From the NCBI RefSeq assembly GCF_900474185.1, contig NZ_UCNW01000008.1:310001-374000 (forward strand): a DNA stretch of 64,000 nt, in the 5' to 3' direction. The position numbers were made by a program, and so were the translations under genes. Of the stretch, positions 7,835 to 18,028 are shown piece after piece. The notes beneath the pieces are model-generated. The model was not told the origin of the DNA. It did no database searches and saw only the letters and a list, made by a program, of their open reading frames with translations. Position 1 is the stretch's first letter, and each line of letters begins with the position of its first letter. The stretch is from Synechococcus sp. UW69. GTDB taxonomy: Bacteria > Cyanobacteriota > Cyanobacteriia > PCC-6307 > Cyanobiaceae.

Positions 7835-8650
7835 CTAAGGCTGATCAGCAGCGACGCGCAATTCAGCGCAAAAACGACCAGCCTCCTGAGCGATTTCGCC
7901 AGGAGATGCTGCAGCCATCCTTTTCACAAGCGCACTTCCCACAATCGCTCCATCGGCACCCCAGCCACGAACCTGGCGCACCTGCTCAGAGCCTGAAATT
8001 CCAAAACCAACGGCGACAGGAACGGGTGAGGTTTGTTTCAGCTGCTGGACCAACCCTTCAACTCTGCTTTCCATTTGGGCCCGCTCACCGGTGACACCGG
8101 TGACACTCACCAGATAAGTGAAACCTCGGCTGCATGTCGCAATCCGACCCATTCGATCTTTGGGTGTGGTGGGTGCAACAAGAAGCACGAGATCCAATCC
8201 GTATCGCTCTGCAATTGTCGACAACCGCTCCGCCTCTTCGAGAGGTAAATCAGGCACCACCAGCCCCGCCGCACCGGCCTCCGCTGCGGACTGGCAGAAC
8301 GCCTCCATTCCCACATTCAGCAGCGGATTGGAGTAAGTGAACAGAATGACGGGAATCTGCAATTTCCCTTTCAAGGACCGCAGCATGTCCAGAACCGCCT
8401 TGGGCGTGGTTCCAGCGGCAAGGGCCCGGGAAGCGGCGGCCTGAATGACCGGTCCATCAGCGAGAGGGTCGCTGTAGGGCATCCCCAGTTCCACCATGTC
8501 GGCCCCGGCACTTTGCAGGCTGAGGAGCACTTCAGCGGTCACAGAGAGATCAGGGTCGCCAGCCATCAGGAACGGCATCAGAGCGAGGCGACCGTCCTGC
8601 TTCAGCTGCTCAAAGCGCTGGGCGATGGAAGAGGACTGCTGATTGGGCAT
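7835..8650 (-). CDS. trpA: Tryptophan synthase alpha chain
   Basis: 271 residues from the ATG at 8650. Cleaves indole-3-glycerol phosphate to indole, passed to TrpB. Visible signatures are [10 protein letters not shown], the catalytic Glu in [18 protein letters not shown], the catalytic Asp region VVPDLPLEE, and the phosphate-binding loops VAVGFGISG and GAIVGSALV. The frame runs open into the upstream spacer, but the family begins near this ATG. The neighbours DUF3007 and ndhL are cotranscribed in the same direction. trpB is not in the window. Confidence 0.95.
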   Translation of the reverse strand: MPNQQSSSIAQRFEQLKQDGRLALMPFLMAGDPDLSVTAEVLLSLQSAGADMVELGMPYSDPLADGPVIQAAASRALAAGTTPKAVLDMLRSLKGKLQIPVILFTYSNPLLNVGMEAFCQSAAEAGAAGLVVPDLPLEEAERLSTIAERYGLDLVLLVAPTTPKDRMGRIATCSRGFTYLVSVTGVTGERAQMESRVEGLVQQLKQTSPVPVAVGFGISGSEQVRQVRGWGADGAIVGSALVKRMAAASPGEIAQEAGRFCAELRVAADQP

Positions 8651-8684
8651 CTCGGTCAACCGACCAGGAACAAACCTCGAAAGC

Positions 8685-9041
8685 CTATGAGTCGGCGGGA
8701 GCGTCACCGTCCGAAGCAACCGAGGCATCCGCTCCGATCTTGCGCAACAGCGCCTGCTGCTCCTCCTCTGGGAGAGCGTCAAAACGAGCCTGAAGTGCGT
8801 CAGCCTCCTGCTTGTCGTACACCTCGCGGTAGCGACGCCGCTGATTCATATAGGTCATTTGGCCGGTCACAACCCGAAACAGGTAGGAACTCGTCCAGAC
8901 CACAACGATCACCACCAACAATGTCTGGGCAGCAATCCCTGCCGAGAAACCTTCAAAGCCCGCAGCTTGAAAGCCCACTTGCCCAACTCCTCCCAGCAGA
9001 AGGACGGCAAGTCCGATCAGAAGAACCTTTCCTCGCGTCAA
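8685..9041 (-). CDS. DUF3007-like small membrane protein
   Basis: 118 residues with two N-terminal membrane segments ([18 protein letters not shown] and [17 protein letters not shown]), then a charged, probably coiled region ([21 protein letters not shown]). The TRGKVLLIG start and length fit cyanobacterial/plastid DUF3007. It lies one base after ndhL, and the pair may be functionally linked to the NDH-1 complex, but that is inferred from order only. Confidence 0.68.
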   Translation of the reverse strand: MTRGKVLLIGLAVLLLGGVGQVGFQAAGFEGFSAGIAAQTLLVVIVVVWTSSYLFRVVTGQMTYMNQRRRYREVYDKQEADALQARFDALPEEEQQALLRKIGADASVASDGDAPADS

Positions 9042-9042
9042 T

Positions 9043-9294
9043 TCAGACGTCTCCCTGCCCGCTGAGACGGAAATTGAGGAACGGAGCGAAAAGAATCATC
9101 CCCGGGAAAAAGAAGAAGACCATCCCATAAATCCCCAGACGCTCCAGCTTGCCCATCTGATGCCAGCGCTGATTCATCCAGGCGAAAAGGGCCAGCGGAA
9201 TGACCACGAGGTACAAACCGCCCAGCACGACGTAGGCCAAAAGAACCAGCAGTGTGTCCTGTGGGACTTGATGGAGCAGGGACGAGAGGTCCAA
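9043..9294 (-). CDS. ndhL: NAD(P)H-quinone oxidoreductase subunit L
   Basis: 83-residue membrane protein of the cyanobacterial NDH-1 complex, involved in respiration and cyclic electron flow around photosystem I. Two membrane helices ([20 protein letters not shown] and [18 protein letters not shown]) are separated by the conserved segment [18 protein letters not shown], which I recognise as NdhL. It heads the probable ndhL-DUF3007-trpA unit. The short form matches the family. Confidence 0.88.
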   Translation of the reverse strand: MDLSSLLHQVPQDTLLVLLAYVVLGGLYLVVIPLALFAWMNQRWHQMGKLERLGIYGMVFFFFPGMILFAPFLNFRLSGQGDV

Positions 9295-9333
9295 GGCCTG
9301 AGGACAGCTGAGGGAAATCTAAGATGTCTGGGC

Positions 9334-9422
9334 GGGGGCATGGCGGAATCGGTAGACGCACGCGACTTAAAATCGTTTGGGCCGAAAGGCCTGTGGGGGT
9401 TCAAGTCCCCCTGCCCCCACCA
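9334..9422 (+). tRNA. tRNA-Leu(UAA)
   Basis: Acceptor stem GGGGGCA pairs with TGCCCCC, the discriminator is A, and CCA is encoded. The anticodon loop CTTAAAA gives anticodon UAA. It has the long variable arm of a class II tRNA. There is no group I intron in the anticodon loop, unlike many freshwater cyanobacterial tRNA-Leu(UAA) genes. Confidence 0.96.
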
Positions 9423-9429
9423 CCCGCTT

Positions 9430-9732
9430 TCAAGACGGCAGTAACTCGGCGAGCTTGGTGCGGAAATCTCCCTTGGGCATACCGCCCTTGAGTTCCCCTT
9501 TGATAGAGAAATCGCCATCGGGATCGCTCACCAGCAGGTAGGTCGGCCACCCCATACCCTCCTTGTTGGGGTACTGCTTGAGCAGGATCTTGCGGTATTT
9601 GCGGTACATCTCGGTGTCCTGCAGCATCACTGAGATAAAGCTGCAGCCGAGTTCCTCCGCCACTTTTCCGTCGTAATGACTCATGCGGTGACAGGTTCCG
9701 CAGTCTTCAGAGCTGAACTTGATCAGGTGCAT
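9430..9732 (-). CDS. Thioredoxin-fold protein with CGTC motif
   Basis: 100 residues from the ATG at 9732 ([17 protein letters not shown]). The N-terminal beta strand followed by CxxC, the long helix, and the cis-Pro segment GWPTYLL are thioredoxin-like. No signal peptide, so it is predicted cytoplasmic. It overlaps the 3' end of pyrC by 26 bp and is probably cotranscribed with it. Target unknown. Confidence 0.78.
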   Translation of the reverse strand: MHLIKFSSEDCGTCHRMSHYDGKVAEELGCSFISVMLQDTEMYRKYRKILLKQYPNKEGMGWPTYLLVSDPDGDFSIKGELKGGMPKGDFRTKLAELLPS

Positions 9733-10753
9733 CGGCGACGGCCCAAGAGAGGATCTCTCCAGCATGGAAAGGAACCAGTCCATTCACAAGTTCCGGCACA
9801 AGATGATCACGCCGTTGCAACGTGATGCGGCTGCTGTTGGCTGGCAGGTTGTAGAAAGCTGGCCCGTTCAGGCTGGCGAATGCTTCTAAATGGGCAAGGG
9901 CACCCTCTTCATTGAAGACTTGGGCGTAGCTCTCCAAAGCGAAGGGCGCATTGAAAATGCCGGCGCAACCGCAGGAACTCTCTTTTGAGGCCCGCTCGTG
10001 AGGTGCCGTATCAGTGCCAAGAAAGAAGCGGGGGTCACCGCTGGTGGCAGCCCGGCGTAGGGCCTGACGGTGACCTTCCCGCTTGGCGACGGGAAGGCAG
10101 TAGAAGTCACTGCGCAACCCTCCGGCAAACATCGCGTTGCGGTTGATATGCAGATGGTGGGGGGTGATCGTGGCCGCGAGATGGTGATCCGCGGAGCTGA
10201 CGTACTGCACAGCCTGCTCGGTGGTGATGTGCTCGAACACAACCTTCAGCTCGGGATGACGAACCCTCAGGGGTGCCAAATGGCGTTCAATGAAGACCGC
10301 CTCACGGTCGAAAATATCGATATCGGAATCCGTGACCTCTCCATGGATCAGCAACGGCATGCCGATCCTGGCCATCGTCTCCAGCACTGGATCGATCTGC
10401 AGCAGATCCGTCACTCCAGCTGCTGAATTGGTGGTTGCGTTGGCGGGATAAAGCTTGGCAGCGGCAAACACTCCCTCTCTAAAGCCAGTCTCGAGCTCGG
10501 AGGGATCGATCGAGTCGGTGAGGTAGGCCGTCATCAACGGCGTGAACTCCAGATCAGCGGGACACGCGGCCTGAATACGCGCGCGGTAAGCCCGCGCCGA
10601 AGCAACGGTGGTCACCGGAGGGCGCAGATTGGGCATCACGATCGCCCGACGAAAACGACGGGCTGTATGGGCCACAACATGCGTGAGCATCTCGCCGTCA
10701 CGGAGATGCACATGCCAATCATCCGGAGCGATGATCGAAATCTGATCAGTCAT
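9707..10753 (-). CDS. pyrC: Dihydroorotase
   Basis: 348-residue zinc amidohydrolase of pyrimidine synthesis, interconverting carbamoyl-aspartate and dihydroorotate. Metal ligands are visible as [10 protein letters not shown] (HxH motif), [13 protein letters not shown], and the LGTDTAPH active-site Asp segment. The length matches the class II (E. coli-type) enzyme. It overlaps the end of bicA by 8 bp and shares its direction. Confidence 0.94.
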   Translation of the reverse strand: MTDQISIIAPDDWHVHLRDGEMLTHVVAHTARRFRRAIVMPNLRPPVTTVASARAYRARIQAACPADLEFTPLMTAYLTDSIDPSELETGFREGVFAAAKLYPANATTNSAAGVTDLLQIDPVLETMARIGMPLLIHGEVTDSDIDIFDREAVFIERHLAPLRVRHPELKVVFEHITTEQAVQYVSSADHHLAATITPHHLHINRNAMFAGGLRSDFYCLPVAKREGHRQALRRAATSGDPRFFLGTDTAPHERASKESSCGCAGIFNAPFALESYAQVFNEEGALAHLEAFASLNGPAFYNLPANSSRITLQRRDHLVPELVNGLVPFHAGEILSWAVADAPDQVQL

Positions 10754-12407
10754 TCAGCGCCAAACCATTGACGGCAAGACGCAAGGCCACGAGGCGATCG
10801 GCGCTGATGTGGCTCTTGGGAACACGATCAAGCAGCTTGAGCTTCTGAAGCCGATTTTCTGTACTTCCCGTTGCAACGACCAGGTAAACCCTGCGCCCTT
10901 CTTCTATCGCTTCCTTAACCGCATTCTCGAGAGCGATCGCAGCGGTGACCCCGAGGTGGGATACCTCTGAGAGGTCGAAGACCACCGCCTGACAATTGCC
11001 GATGGCGTTGTGCTCGCGAGCGATCGCTTTCGCCACACCGAAGATCATTGGGCCGGCGAGCTGAAACAACAGGACCTTGCCGGAGGCCTGATCCAGCAAC
11101 ACCTGTTCCTCTTCAGTCAGCTCCACATCGTCATCGGCGGTGCTGATCGTTTTCACTTTTCTGGACTGCAAAGCGCTCATCCGATCAATGGTGAGAACGT
11201 TGGCCACGAAGACGCCAATCCCCACCGCAGTAATCAGATCCACCAACACCGTGAGCGCAATGACGCCGTAGGTGATAACCGCAGCTTTAACCGAAAGGTG
11301 ATGGGCCCGTTGAAGGAAATCCCAGTCGATGATGTCGATACCCACCTTCAGGGCGATCCCCGCCAGAACAGCAAGGGGGATCGTGGAGGCGAGGGGAGCG
11401 GCGGCCAGAACAACCACCACCAAAATCCCCGCTCGGACAATTCCAGAGAGGGCCGAACGTCCGCCAGCCTGAATGTTGACCACGGTGCCCATGGTGGCGC
11501 CCGCCCCAGGGAGCCCTCCGAAGACACCCGAGGCGATGTTCGCCAGTCCCTGGCCCACCAGTTCCTTGTTCGAGTTGTGCTCGGTGCGGGTGAGGCTGTC
11601 GGCCACCACGGAGGTGAGCAGCGCATCGATGCACCCGAGCATGCCCAACACAGCCGCATCAACGAACATCAAGCGCAGCTGCCCTCCAGAGAAGGTGGGC
11701 ACATGCAGGCTGGGGAGCTCGGCATTGAAGGGCGGAATGGTCTTGAGGCCAGCGTCTTGAAACAAGGTCAGCGACAGAACCGTTCCCAAGACCAGAGCCA
11801 GGAGCTGCGGCGGACAGAAACGCTTGACGTTCGCTGGGGTGAACCAGAGGATCGCGACGGTGATCAAGGCCAGAGCCAGCTCCATCGGCTGCACGCCAGC
11901 GATCAACCCGGGCAAATTGGACAAGGTCCCCATGACCCCGCCCGATGCGGTCTGACCGAGGAAGGCCGGCAGCTGGAGAATCACCAGGATGGCTCCGATC
12001 CCCGACATGAAGCCGGAGATCACCGTGTAGGGCATCTGGGTGACATATCGACCCAGACGGAACACGCCGAAGAGGATCTGAAACAGGCCCGCCAGGATGA
12101 CCACCGTGAAGGCCATGGCCATGGCGGTTTCCTTGTCCGGAGCCGTGGCGGTGAAGCTCAGGATTACAGAGGTGAACACCACGGTCATCGGACCAGTGGG
12201 TTCAGAGATCAAGGTGGGTGTGCCACCGAAGACGGCAGCCACCAAACCGATGATCACGGCTCCCCAAAGTCCCGGTGCTGGGTCGCCCGTTGCGGCGACC
12301 CCGAAGGCCAGGGCCATCGGAAGGGCAATCACCGCGGCGGTGACGCCACCGAAGGCGTCACCGCGCAGATTGCTTGTGGAAATCCGATTCAACAAAAGTT
12401 CTGGCAC
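10746..12407 (-). CDS. bicA: SulP-family bicarbonate transporter, BicA-like
   Basis: About 553 residues if the GTG at 12407 ([10 protein letters not shown]) is used; an ATG at 12461 is also in frame. The segment [19 protein letters not shown], then [18 protein letters not shown] and [17 protein letters not shown], closely resembles cyanobacterial BicA, a sodium-dependent, high-flux, low-affinity bicarbonate importer in the plasma membrane. About 12-14 membrane spans are followed by a C-terminal STAS domain ([35 protein letters not shown]). A divergent cation exchanger shares its short upstream region, which suggests a link to sodium handling. Confidence 0.88.
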   Translation of the reverse strand: MPELLLNRISTSNLRGDAFGGVTAAVIALPMALAFGVAATGDPAPGLWGAVIIGLVAAVFGGTPTLISEPTGPMTVVFTSVILSFTATAPDKETAMAMAFTVVILAGLFQILFGVFRLGRYVTQMPYTVISGFMSGIGAILVILQLPAFLGQTASGGVMGTLSNLPGLIAGVQPMELALALITVAILWFTPANVKRFCPPQLLALVLGTVLSLTLFQDAGLKTIPPFNAELPSLHVPTFSGGQLRLMFVDAAVLGMLGCIDALLTSVVADSLTRTEHNSNKELVGQGLANIASGVFGGLPGAGATMGTVVNIQAGGRSALSGIVRAGILVVVVLAAAPLASTIPLAVLAGIALKVGIDIIDWDFLQRAHHLSVKAAVITYGVIALTVLVDLITAVGIGVFVANVLTIDRMSALQSRKVKTISTADDDVELTEEEQVLLDQASGKVLLFQLAGPMIFGVAKAIAREHNAIGNCQAVVFDLSEVSHLGVTAAIALENAVKEAIEEGRRVYLVVATGSTENRLQKLKLLDRVPKSHISADRLVALRLAVNGLALND

Positions 12408-12478
12408 TGAACCGCAGCGCCTGACATTAAGTGGAGTCACGACAAAGCAGAATCCCCTCACACAACTGATCCCTCCCC

Positions 12479-13564
12479 ATGCCTGAATTTGTACAGGCCA
12501 CGATCGAAGTGCTGCTGGGGATCGGGCTGCTGTTCGGCGGCGGAGAGCTGTTCGTTCAGGGGGCCGTCGCCATGGCGGTGATCTTCGGCATTCCCCAGCT
12601 CGTGATCGGGCTCACAGTGGTTTCACTGGGCACCAGCGCGCCAGAACTGTTCGTCAGCCTCAGTTCAGTGCTGCAAGGGGCTGACGCCCTCGCCGTCAGC
12701 AATGTGGTGGGCAGCAACATCTTCAACGTGATGGTGGTGCTGGGCAGCAGCGCCCTTGTTCTGCCGTTGCGTGTCGAAAGCCGACTGGTGCGGCGGGACG
12801 TCCCCCTGATGATTGCGATCTCAGCGGCGGTTTGGGGCATGGCCTCCGCAGGACGGGTCACCTGGCAAGCGGGCCTGGCGTTGCTGTTGGGACTCTTGAT
12901 CAACACCATCTGGGAGATCCGCACCGCCCGTGAACAACCGGACGACAGCGGTAGCGCTGAACCCGACATCGAAGAGGACGCGGCGAGCGGCGGTTGGACC
13001 CTGGCCGTCCTGCGACTGCTCGGGGGCATTGGCATCCTCACCATCGGATCACGGGTGCTGGTGAGCGGAGCCACGTCAGCCGCCACCTACCTGGGAGTCA
13101 GTGAGGCGGTGATCGGTCTGACGATCGTTTCAGCCGGAACCTCGATGCCGGAATTGATCACCTCCCTCGTTGCCGCCCTGCGGGGGCGCACCGATCTGGC
13201 GATCGGCAATGTGGTGGGCAGCTGCTTGCTGAACCTGCTGCTGGTGCTGGGAGGAGGAGCCTTGGTCGCCGCTGGCCGTGGGCTGGAGGTCAGCCCCGAA
13301 TTGATTCAGGACGACCTGCCAGTGATGTTGCTAACGAGCCTGGCCTGCATGCCGATCTTCTGGACGCGCGGACGGATCAGCCGACTGGAAGGGGGGCTGT
13401 TGCTGGGTTTGTACATTCTCTACATCGTTGACAACGTTCTACCGAGAACAACTCTGGCCAGTTGGTCGGATGAATTTCGGCTGTTGATGCTCTGTCTTGT
13501 GCTGCCGATCGTGATGATCGTGATCATGACCCAGGCCTTGGTGTTCTGGAGAACGAGGACCTAG
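12479..13564 (+). CDS. Ca2+/Na+ (CaCA family) antiporter-like protein
   Basis: 361 residues, about ten membrane segments. The two inverted alpha-repeats characteristic of the CaCA family are seen as VVSLGTSAPELFVSL with SNVVGSNIFNVMVVLG, and IVSAGTSMPELITSL with GNVVGSCLLNLLLVLG. Family members exchange Na+ or H+ for Ca2+, some with K+. Its divergent position next to bicA hints at restoring the Na+ gradient that BicA uses; that is inference. Length is normal. Confidence 0.85.
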   Translation: MPEFVQATIEVLLGIGLLFGGGELFVQGAVAMAVIFGIPQLVIGLTVVSLGTSAPELFVSLSSVLQGADALAVSNVVGSNIFNVMVVLGSSALVLPLRVESRLVRRDVPLMIAISAAVWGMASAGRVTWQAGLALLLGLLINTIWEIRTAREQPDDSGSAEPDIEEDAASGGWTLAVLRLLGGIGILTIGSRVLVSGATSAATYLGVSEAVIGLTIVSAGTSMPELITSLVAALRGRTDLAIGNVVGSCLLNLLLVLGGGALVAAGRGLEVSPELIQDDLPVMLLTSLACMPIFWTRGRISRLEGGLLLGLYILYIVDNVLPRTTLASWSDEFRLLMLCLVLPIVMIVIMTQALVFWRTRT

Positions 13565-13658
13565 CGGCATCCGAGTGCTCCCCGTGATGAGACGGATGGA
13601 GTTGTATTTCCTCATCCAGGGATGACCCTCTGATTAGCCGTGTTCATCCTTGAGGCAG

Positions 13659-14177
13659 ATGATGCTCGGCTTGCCGATGCTTGAGCTGCTTCCCCCGCTC
13701 AACGACAAGAATCTTCCCTGGATCGACGTCATCCATCCCATCGTTGTTCACTTCGTGATCGCGATGGCATTGATCACGGTCGTGTTCGACGTCATTGGTG
13801 TGATCAGCGGCAAGAAGAACCTGTTTGAGGTGAGCTTCTGGAACCTGATCGTCGCCACCGTTGCGATCTTCGTGGCCATCATCTTCGGCCAGGTGGAAGC
13901 CGGTCTCGCCAATCCCTATGGCGCGTCCCGGGACATCCTCAACATCCACAGCACCATCGGCTGGTCCCTCGCTGGTGTACTCGCCCTGCTCACAAGCTGG
14001 CGCTACGTCGCCCGGCAGAAAGACCCAGCGATCTTGCCCAGGGGCTTTCTCATCTTTGACGTCGTGCTGGCGGGTCTCGTGATCACGCAGGTGTACCTCG
14101 GAGACAAGCTGGTCTGGGTTTACGGGCTGCATACGGTCCCCGTGGTTGAAGCCATCCGTCAGGGAGTGGTCTCGTGA
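13659..14177 (+). CDS. DUF2231 membrane protein (first of pair)
   Basis: About 172 residues with four membrane helices. The conserved start of DUF2231, a proline plus His-Pro-hydrophobic-His (IDVIHPIVVHFVIAMAL), is present. A second copy follows with a GTGA overlap. Both sit directly before an oxidase operon, so they may be accessory subunits or quinone/haem-interacting proteins of the oxidase; this is inferred from order. Start codon is uncertain among the TTG at 13650 and ATGs at 13659, 13662 and 13677. Confidence 0.72.
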   Translation: MMLGLPMLELLPPLNDKNLPWIDVIHPIVVHFVIAMALITVVFDVIGVISGKKNLFEVSFWNLIVATVAIFVAIIFGQVEAGLANPYGASRDILNIHSTIGWSLAGVLALLTSWRYVARQKDPAILPRGFLIFDVVLAGLVITQVYLGDKLVWVYGLHTVPVVEAIRQGVVS

Positions 14178-14794
14178 CGCTCTTCGCCGCGATCGCATCG
14201 CCGATCAACGACATTGCCGACTCCCTCGGCGCCAACAACCTTCCCTACGCGATTCCGCTGCACCCCAACCTGGTGCACCTGACCATCGGGTTGTTTGCGA
14301 TCGCCATCGCCTTCGACTTCGCCGGTGCGTTCTACCCGTTGGAAAAACGGGTGTTCCGCTTTCTTGCTCTACCAGTCACCCGCAGCGGCTTCCACGACGT
14401 GGGCTGGTACAACCTCGTGGCCTGCAGCGGCATCAGCTTCTTCACCGTGGCAGCGGGGTTCTACGAAATGCTGCTGGCGGTTCCATTACCGGGCATTCGC
14501 AGCATCCTCGGCCAGACCGCCATCGACACGATGCTCTGGCATGCCATCGGTGGCGTCGCGATTCTGCTGGTGATCGTGGCCATGGCCATCTGGCGGGGTT
14601 ACCAACGTTTTGTTTGGCGCAAGGACTTGGGCCGTCAGGTGACCTGGCTGTATCTGCTTTGCGGCACCGCCATGCTGCTGGTCATGGGCCTGCACGGAAG
14701 CCTTGGCGCCTGGTTGGCCAGTGACTTCGGGGTGCACATCACCGCAGACCAGTTACTGGCTTCCGGTGCCGATCTGCAGGAGGCATTGCCATGA
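14174..14794 (+). CDS. DUF2231 membrane protein (second of pair)
   Basis: 206 residues, about four to five membrane segments. The motif IPLHPNLVHLTIGLFAIAIA is the same HP-x2-VH element as in the preceding gene, so the two are diverged duplicates. It starts with GTG overlapping the previous stop (GTGA) and ends overlapping ctaC (ATGA), indicating one translationally coupled operon. Conserved His residues could bind a metal or haem, but this is not shown. Confidence 0.75.
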   Translation: MTLFAAIASPINDIADSLGANNLPYAIPLHPNLVHLTIGLFAIAIAFDFAGAFYPLEKRVFRFLALPVTRSGFHDVGWYNLVACSGISFFTVAAGFYEMLLAVPLPGIRSILGQTAIDTMLWHAIGGVAILLVIVAMAIWRGYQRFVWRKDLGRQVTWLYLLCGTAMLLVMGLHGSLGAWLASDFGVHITADQLLASGADLQEALP

Positions 14795-15726
14795 CCACCA
14801 CCGCCCCCAAGAACGGCCCGAACATCGGCGCCATCGTGATCATCAGCATCGCTGTTGCGATCAATCTTGTGATCGCCAAACTGATGGCGACATGGTCCTA
14901 CAGCTGGTTCCCACCGCAGGCCTCCAGCGCAGCGTCCTACGTCGACGATCTATTCGCCCTGGAGACCGGCATCGGCTCCTTCATTTTCTTTGGCTGCACC
15001 GGTGTCATGGGCTGGGTTCTGTTGTTCAACAGAGCCGGCAAATACGACGAGAGCGACGGTGCGCCGATTGAGGGCAACACCAAACTCGAGATCATCTGGA
15101 CGATCATTCCTCTGGTGACGGTCTTCGTGATCGCCACCTACACGATGAACGTGAACATGAAGCTTCAGACCCTTGGTCCGAAGCAGAAGTACGCCATCGG
15201 CACCGATCCCACCGCCCTCATTGCAGTCGATCCCACCGCGGACATCGGACCAATCGATGTGATTGCCCGCCAGTGGAGCTGGGAGTTCGTCTACCCCAGC
15301 GGCGTGCGCAGTTCAGAACTGCACATCCCAGTGGATCAACGGGTGAATCTCAGGCTGATCTCGGAAGACGTGCTGCACAGCTTCTTTGTGCCGGCCTTTC
15401 GACTGAAGCAAGACATCATCCCCGGCAGCATCATCTCCTACAGCCTCACGCCTACCAAGGAGGGGAGGTTCCGGTTGAGGGACGCCATGTTCAGCGGCGC
15501 CTACTTCTCCCAGAACCAGACAGACGTGATCGTCGAATCCGAGCAGGCCTACGACGGCTGGCTGAAAGCCACAGCCCAAAAGCCACTACAACCCGGCCTC
15601 GATCCAGGGCGACCGCTGTACGACCGACGTCTCAGTCGAGGCGACAAGGGCTGGGCAACGGTGCCCCCCGCGCCTGCCCCGATGGTGAACGACCCCGGCG
15701 ATCCCTCCATCCCCCACGACGCCTGA
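14791..15726 (+). CDS. ctaC: Haem-copper oxidase subunit II lacking the CuA site
   Basis: 311 residues with N-terminal membrane helices and a C-terminal cupredoxin domain (DVLHSFFVPAFRLKQDIIPG is the usual subunit II signature). Where cytochrome c oxidases have the CuA cluster (C-x3-C-x3-H-x2-M), this protein reads RDAMFSGAYFSQNQ, with no Cys or His. It therefore cannot form CuA and probably belongs to a quinol-accepting or alternative oxidase, matching the cyanobacterial ARTO (CtaII) type. It overlaps DUF2231 upstream and precedes ctaD by 8 bp. Confidence 0.87.
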   Translation: MTTTAPKNGPNIGAIVIISIAVAINLVIAKLMATWSYSWFPPQASSAASYVDDLFALETGIGSFIFFGCTGVMGWVLLFNRAGKYDESDGAPIEGNTKLEIIWTIIPLVTVFVIATYTMNVNMKLQTLGPKQKYAIGTDPTALIAVDPTADIGPIDVIARQWSWEFVYPSGVRSSELHIPVDQRVNLRLISEDVLHSFFVPAFRLKQDIIPGSIISYSLTPTKEGRFRLRDAMFSGAYFSQNQTDVIVESEQAYDGWLKATAQKPLQPGLDPGRPLYDRRLSRGDKGWATVPPAPAPMVNDPGDPSIPHDA

Positions 15727-15734
15727 GACGCGCC

Positions 15735-17423
15735 ATGACATCCACGAACTACGACCCGCGCATCCTCAAGGCTCCTCACCCCGTCCCAGGGGCCCCGGAT
15801 AACTGGAAGCGCTTCTTCAGCTTCAACACCGATGCCAAGGTGATCGGCATCCAATACATCGCCACGTCGTTGTTCTTCCTCTTGGTGGGAGGACTGCTGG
15901 CGATGATCGTGCGGGGTGAACTGATCACACCGCCAGCGGATCTGGTGGATCCGAGCGTTTACAACGGCCTCTACACCATGCACGGAACAGTGATGCTGTT
16001 CCTGTTCCTTTTTCCGATCCTCAATGGCTTCAACAATCTGTTGATCCCCACGATGATCGGCGCGCCAGACATGGCGTTCCCGAAGCTCAATGCTGCCGCG
16101 TTCTGGTTGGTGCCCGTGTTTGCAGCGGTGTTGATGGGCAGCTTCTTCGCACCCGGTGGGCCGGCGTCATCGGGATGGTGGTCCTACCCACCGATGAGCC
16201 TGCAGAACCCATTGGGACACTTCATCAATGGAGAGTTCCTCTGGATCCTGGCGGTGGCGTTGTCAGGCATCTCCTCAATCATGGGTGCCGTCAATTTCGT
16301 AACGACGATCATCCGGATGCGGGCTCCAGGCATGGGCTTTTTCAAGATGCCGGTGTTTGTTTGGACCGCTTGGGCCGCCCAGACCATCCAACTGGTGGGG
16401 CTGCCGGCCCTCACCGGAGGTGCGGTGATGCTGCTGTTCGACCTCAGCTTCGGCACCAGCTTTTTCCGGCCTGAAGGCGGCGGTGATCCGGTGTTGTTTC
16501 AACACTTCTTCTGGTTCTATTCCCACCCAGCTGTATACGTGCTGGTGTTGCCGGTGTTCGGCATCTTCTCCGAACTCTTCCCGGTGTATGCCCGCAAGCC
16601 ACTGTTCGGCTATCGATTCGTGGCGATCGCCTCCTTCGGCATCACCTTCCTCAGCCTGATCGTGTGGGCCCACCACATGTTCTATACCGGCACGCCGAAC
16701 TGGATGCGCCATATCTTCATGTTCACCACGATGCTGATCGCCGTTCCCACAGGGGTAAAGGTGTTCGCCTGGCTGGGAACGCTCTGGCAGGGCAATCTGC
16801 GCCTGAACACACCGATGCTGTTCTGCCTGGGTGGCTTGTTTAACTTCATTTTCGCCGGGATCACCGGCGTGATGCTGGCCACCGTGCCGATCGACATTCA
16901 CGTGGGCAATACCTACTTCGTGGTGGCCCACTTCCACTATGTAATCTTCAACACGATCGGCTTCGGGGTCTTCGCCGGGATTTACCACTGGTTCCCCAAA
17001 TTCACGGGCCGGATGTATTACGAAGGGCTCGGCAAAGTTCACTTCGTGCTCACCTTCATCGGTGCCACGCTCAACTGGTTACCTCTGCACTGGGCTGGAC
17101 TACTTGGCATGCCTCGTCGTGTCGCGTCCTACGACCCTGAATTCGCGATCTGGAACGTGCTCGGCAGCATCGGCGCCTTCATGCTCGGCGTCGCCTCCAT
17201 CCCCTTCATTCTCAACATGGTGAGCTCATGGGCCCGGGGGCCGCAGGCTCCCCCCAACCCCTGGAGAGCCATCGGCCTGGAATGGCTGCTGCCCTCACCG
17301 CCCCCGGCCGAAAACTTCGAAGACGACATCCCCACCGTGATCAGTGAGCCCTATGGCTACGGCCTCGGGCACCCCCTCGTTGAGGACGAGGAGTTCTACG
17401 TGCGCCGTTCCCAGGAGGCCTGA
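15735..17423 (+). CDS. ctaD: Haem-copper oxidase subunit I, A2-like
   Basis: 562 residues from the ATG at 15735. Catalytic subunit reducing O2 at the haem-CuB centre. Haem and copper ligands are visible: TMHGTVM (helix II), FWFYSHPAVYVLVLP (helix VI), WAHHMFY (CuB His pair) and VVAHFHYVIF (helix X His pair). Helix VI has YSHPAV instead of the GHPEV of A1 oxidases; loss of that Glu and gain of the Tyr-Ser pair is the A2-type proton-channel signature. The upstream open frame is out of family. It fits a second, alternative terminal oxidase. Confidence 0.93.
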   Translation: MTSTNYDPRILKAPHPVPGAPDNWKRFFSFNTDAKVIGIQYIATSLFFLLVGGLLAMIVRGELITPPADLVDPSVYNGLYTMHGTVMLFLFLFPILNGFNNLLIPTMIGAPDMAFPKLNAAAFWLVPVFAAVLMGSFFAPGGPASSGWWSYPPMSLQNPLGHFINGEFLWILAVALSGISSIMGAVNFVTTIIRMRAPGMGFFKMPVFVWTAWAAQTIQLVGLPALTGGAVMLLFDLSFGTSFFRPEGGGDPVLFQHFFWFYSHPAVYVLVLPVFGIFSELFPVYARKPLFGYRFVAIASFGITFLSLIVWAHHMFYTGTPNWMRHIFMFTTMLIAVPTGVKVFAWLGTLWQGNLRLNTPMLFCLGGLFNFIFAGITGVMLATVPIDIHVGNTYFVVAHFHYVIFNTIGFGVFAGIYHWFPKFTGRMYYEGLGKVHFVLTFIGATLNWLPLHWAGLLGMPRRVASYDPEFAIWNVLGSIGAFMLGVASIPFILNMVSSWARGPQAPPNPWRAIGLEWLLPSPPPAENFEDDIPTVISEPYGYGLGHPLVEDEEFYVRRSQEA

Positions 17424-17427
17424 ACCG

Positions 17428-18024
17428 ATGACCAGCGTCAATCCCGACCTGCAGCTCAATCACACACCCGGGCATGTGAAGCACGACGGCCACAACATGA
17501 CCGGCTTTGTGATTTTCCTCTGCTCTGAGAGCGTCATCTTCCTCGCCTTCTTCGCCGGCTACGCGGTGCTGAAGCTCACAGCTCCGCAGTGGCTACCGGA
17601 CGGCGTCGAGGGGCTGGAGGTGCGCATGCCCCTGATCAACAGCGTGGTCTTGGTGAGCTCAAGTTTCGTGGCCTATGCCGCCGAGCGATATCTGCACAAG
17701 GGCAACCTCTGGGGCTTCCGCGCGGTCTGGCTGCTCACCATGGCCATGGGCTCCTACTTCGTTTACGGCCAATACCTCGAATGGTCGGAGCTCAGCTTCA
17801 GCCTCAGCAGCGGTGTGTTCGGAGGATTGTTCTATTTGCTGACGGGCTTTCACGGTCTTCACGTCATCACCGGCATCCTGCTGATGGGACTGATGTTGGC
17901 GCGTTCTTTCGTCCCAGGGAACTACGACAAAGGCGAGATGGGCGTCGCTGCGGTGAGCCTGTTTTGGCACTTCGTCGACGTGATCTGGATTCTTCTCTTC
18001 CTTCTGATCTACGTCTGGCAGTAA
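17428..18024 (+). CDS. ctaE: Haem-copper oxidase subunit III
   Basis: 198 residues from the ATG at 17428 with five membrane helices. The segments FVIFLCSESVIFLAFF, LTGFHGLHVITGILLMG and SLFWHFVDVIWILLF are the typical subunit III pattern, with the conserved Glu and His pairs. It follows ctaD by 4 bp and precedes a GMC oxidoreductase by 4 bp. The short five-helix form is normal for cyanobacterial enzymes. Assignment is secure. Confidence 0.93.
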   Translation: MTSVNPDLQLNHTPGHVKHDGHNMTGFVIFLCSESVIFLAFFAGYAVLKLTAPQWLPDGVEGLEVRMPLINSVVLVSSSFVAYAAERYLHKGNLWGFRAVWLLTMAMGSYFVYGQYLEWSELSFSLSSGVFGGLFYLLTGFHGLHVITGILLMGLMLARSFVPGNYDKGEMGVAAVSLFWHFVDVIWILLFLLIYVWQ

Positions 18025-18028
18025 TTCC

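Noticed and set aside
11010-12410. A 466-codon open frame on the plus strand across bicA
   Set aside because: It is antisense to the well-supported transporter; its product is His/Gln/Arg-rich with no domain and arises from the GC-rich codon pattern of bicA.
16275-17042. A 255-codon minus-strand open frame across ctaD
   Set aside because: Shadow of ctaD; the sense strand carries all oxidase ligands.
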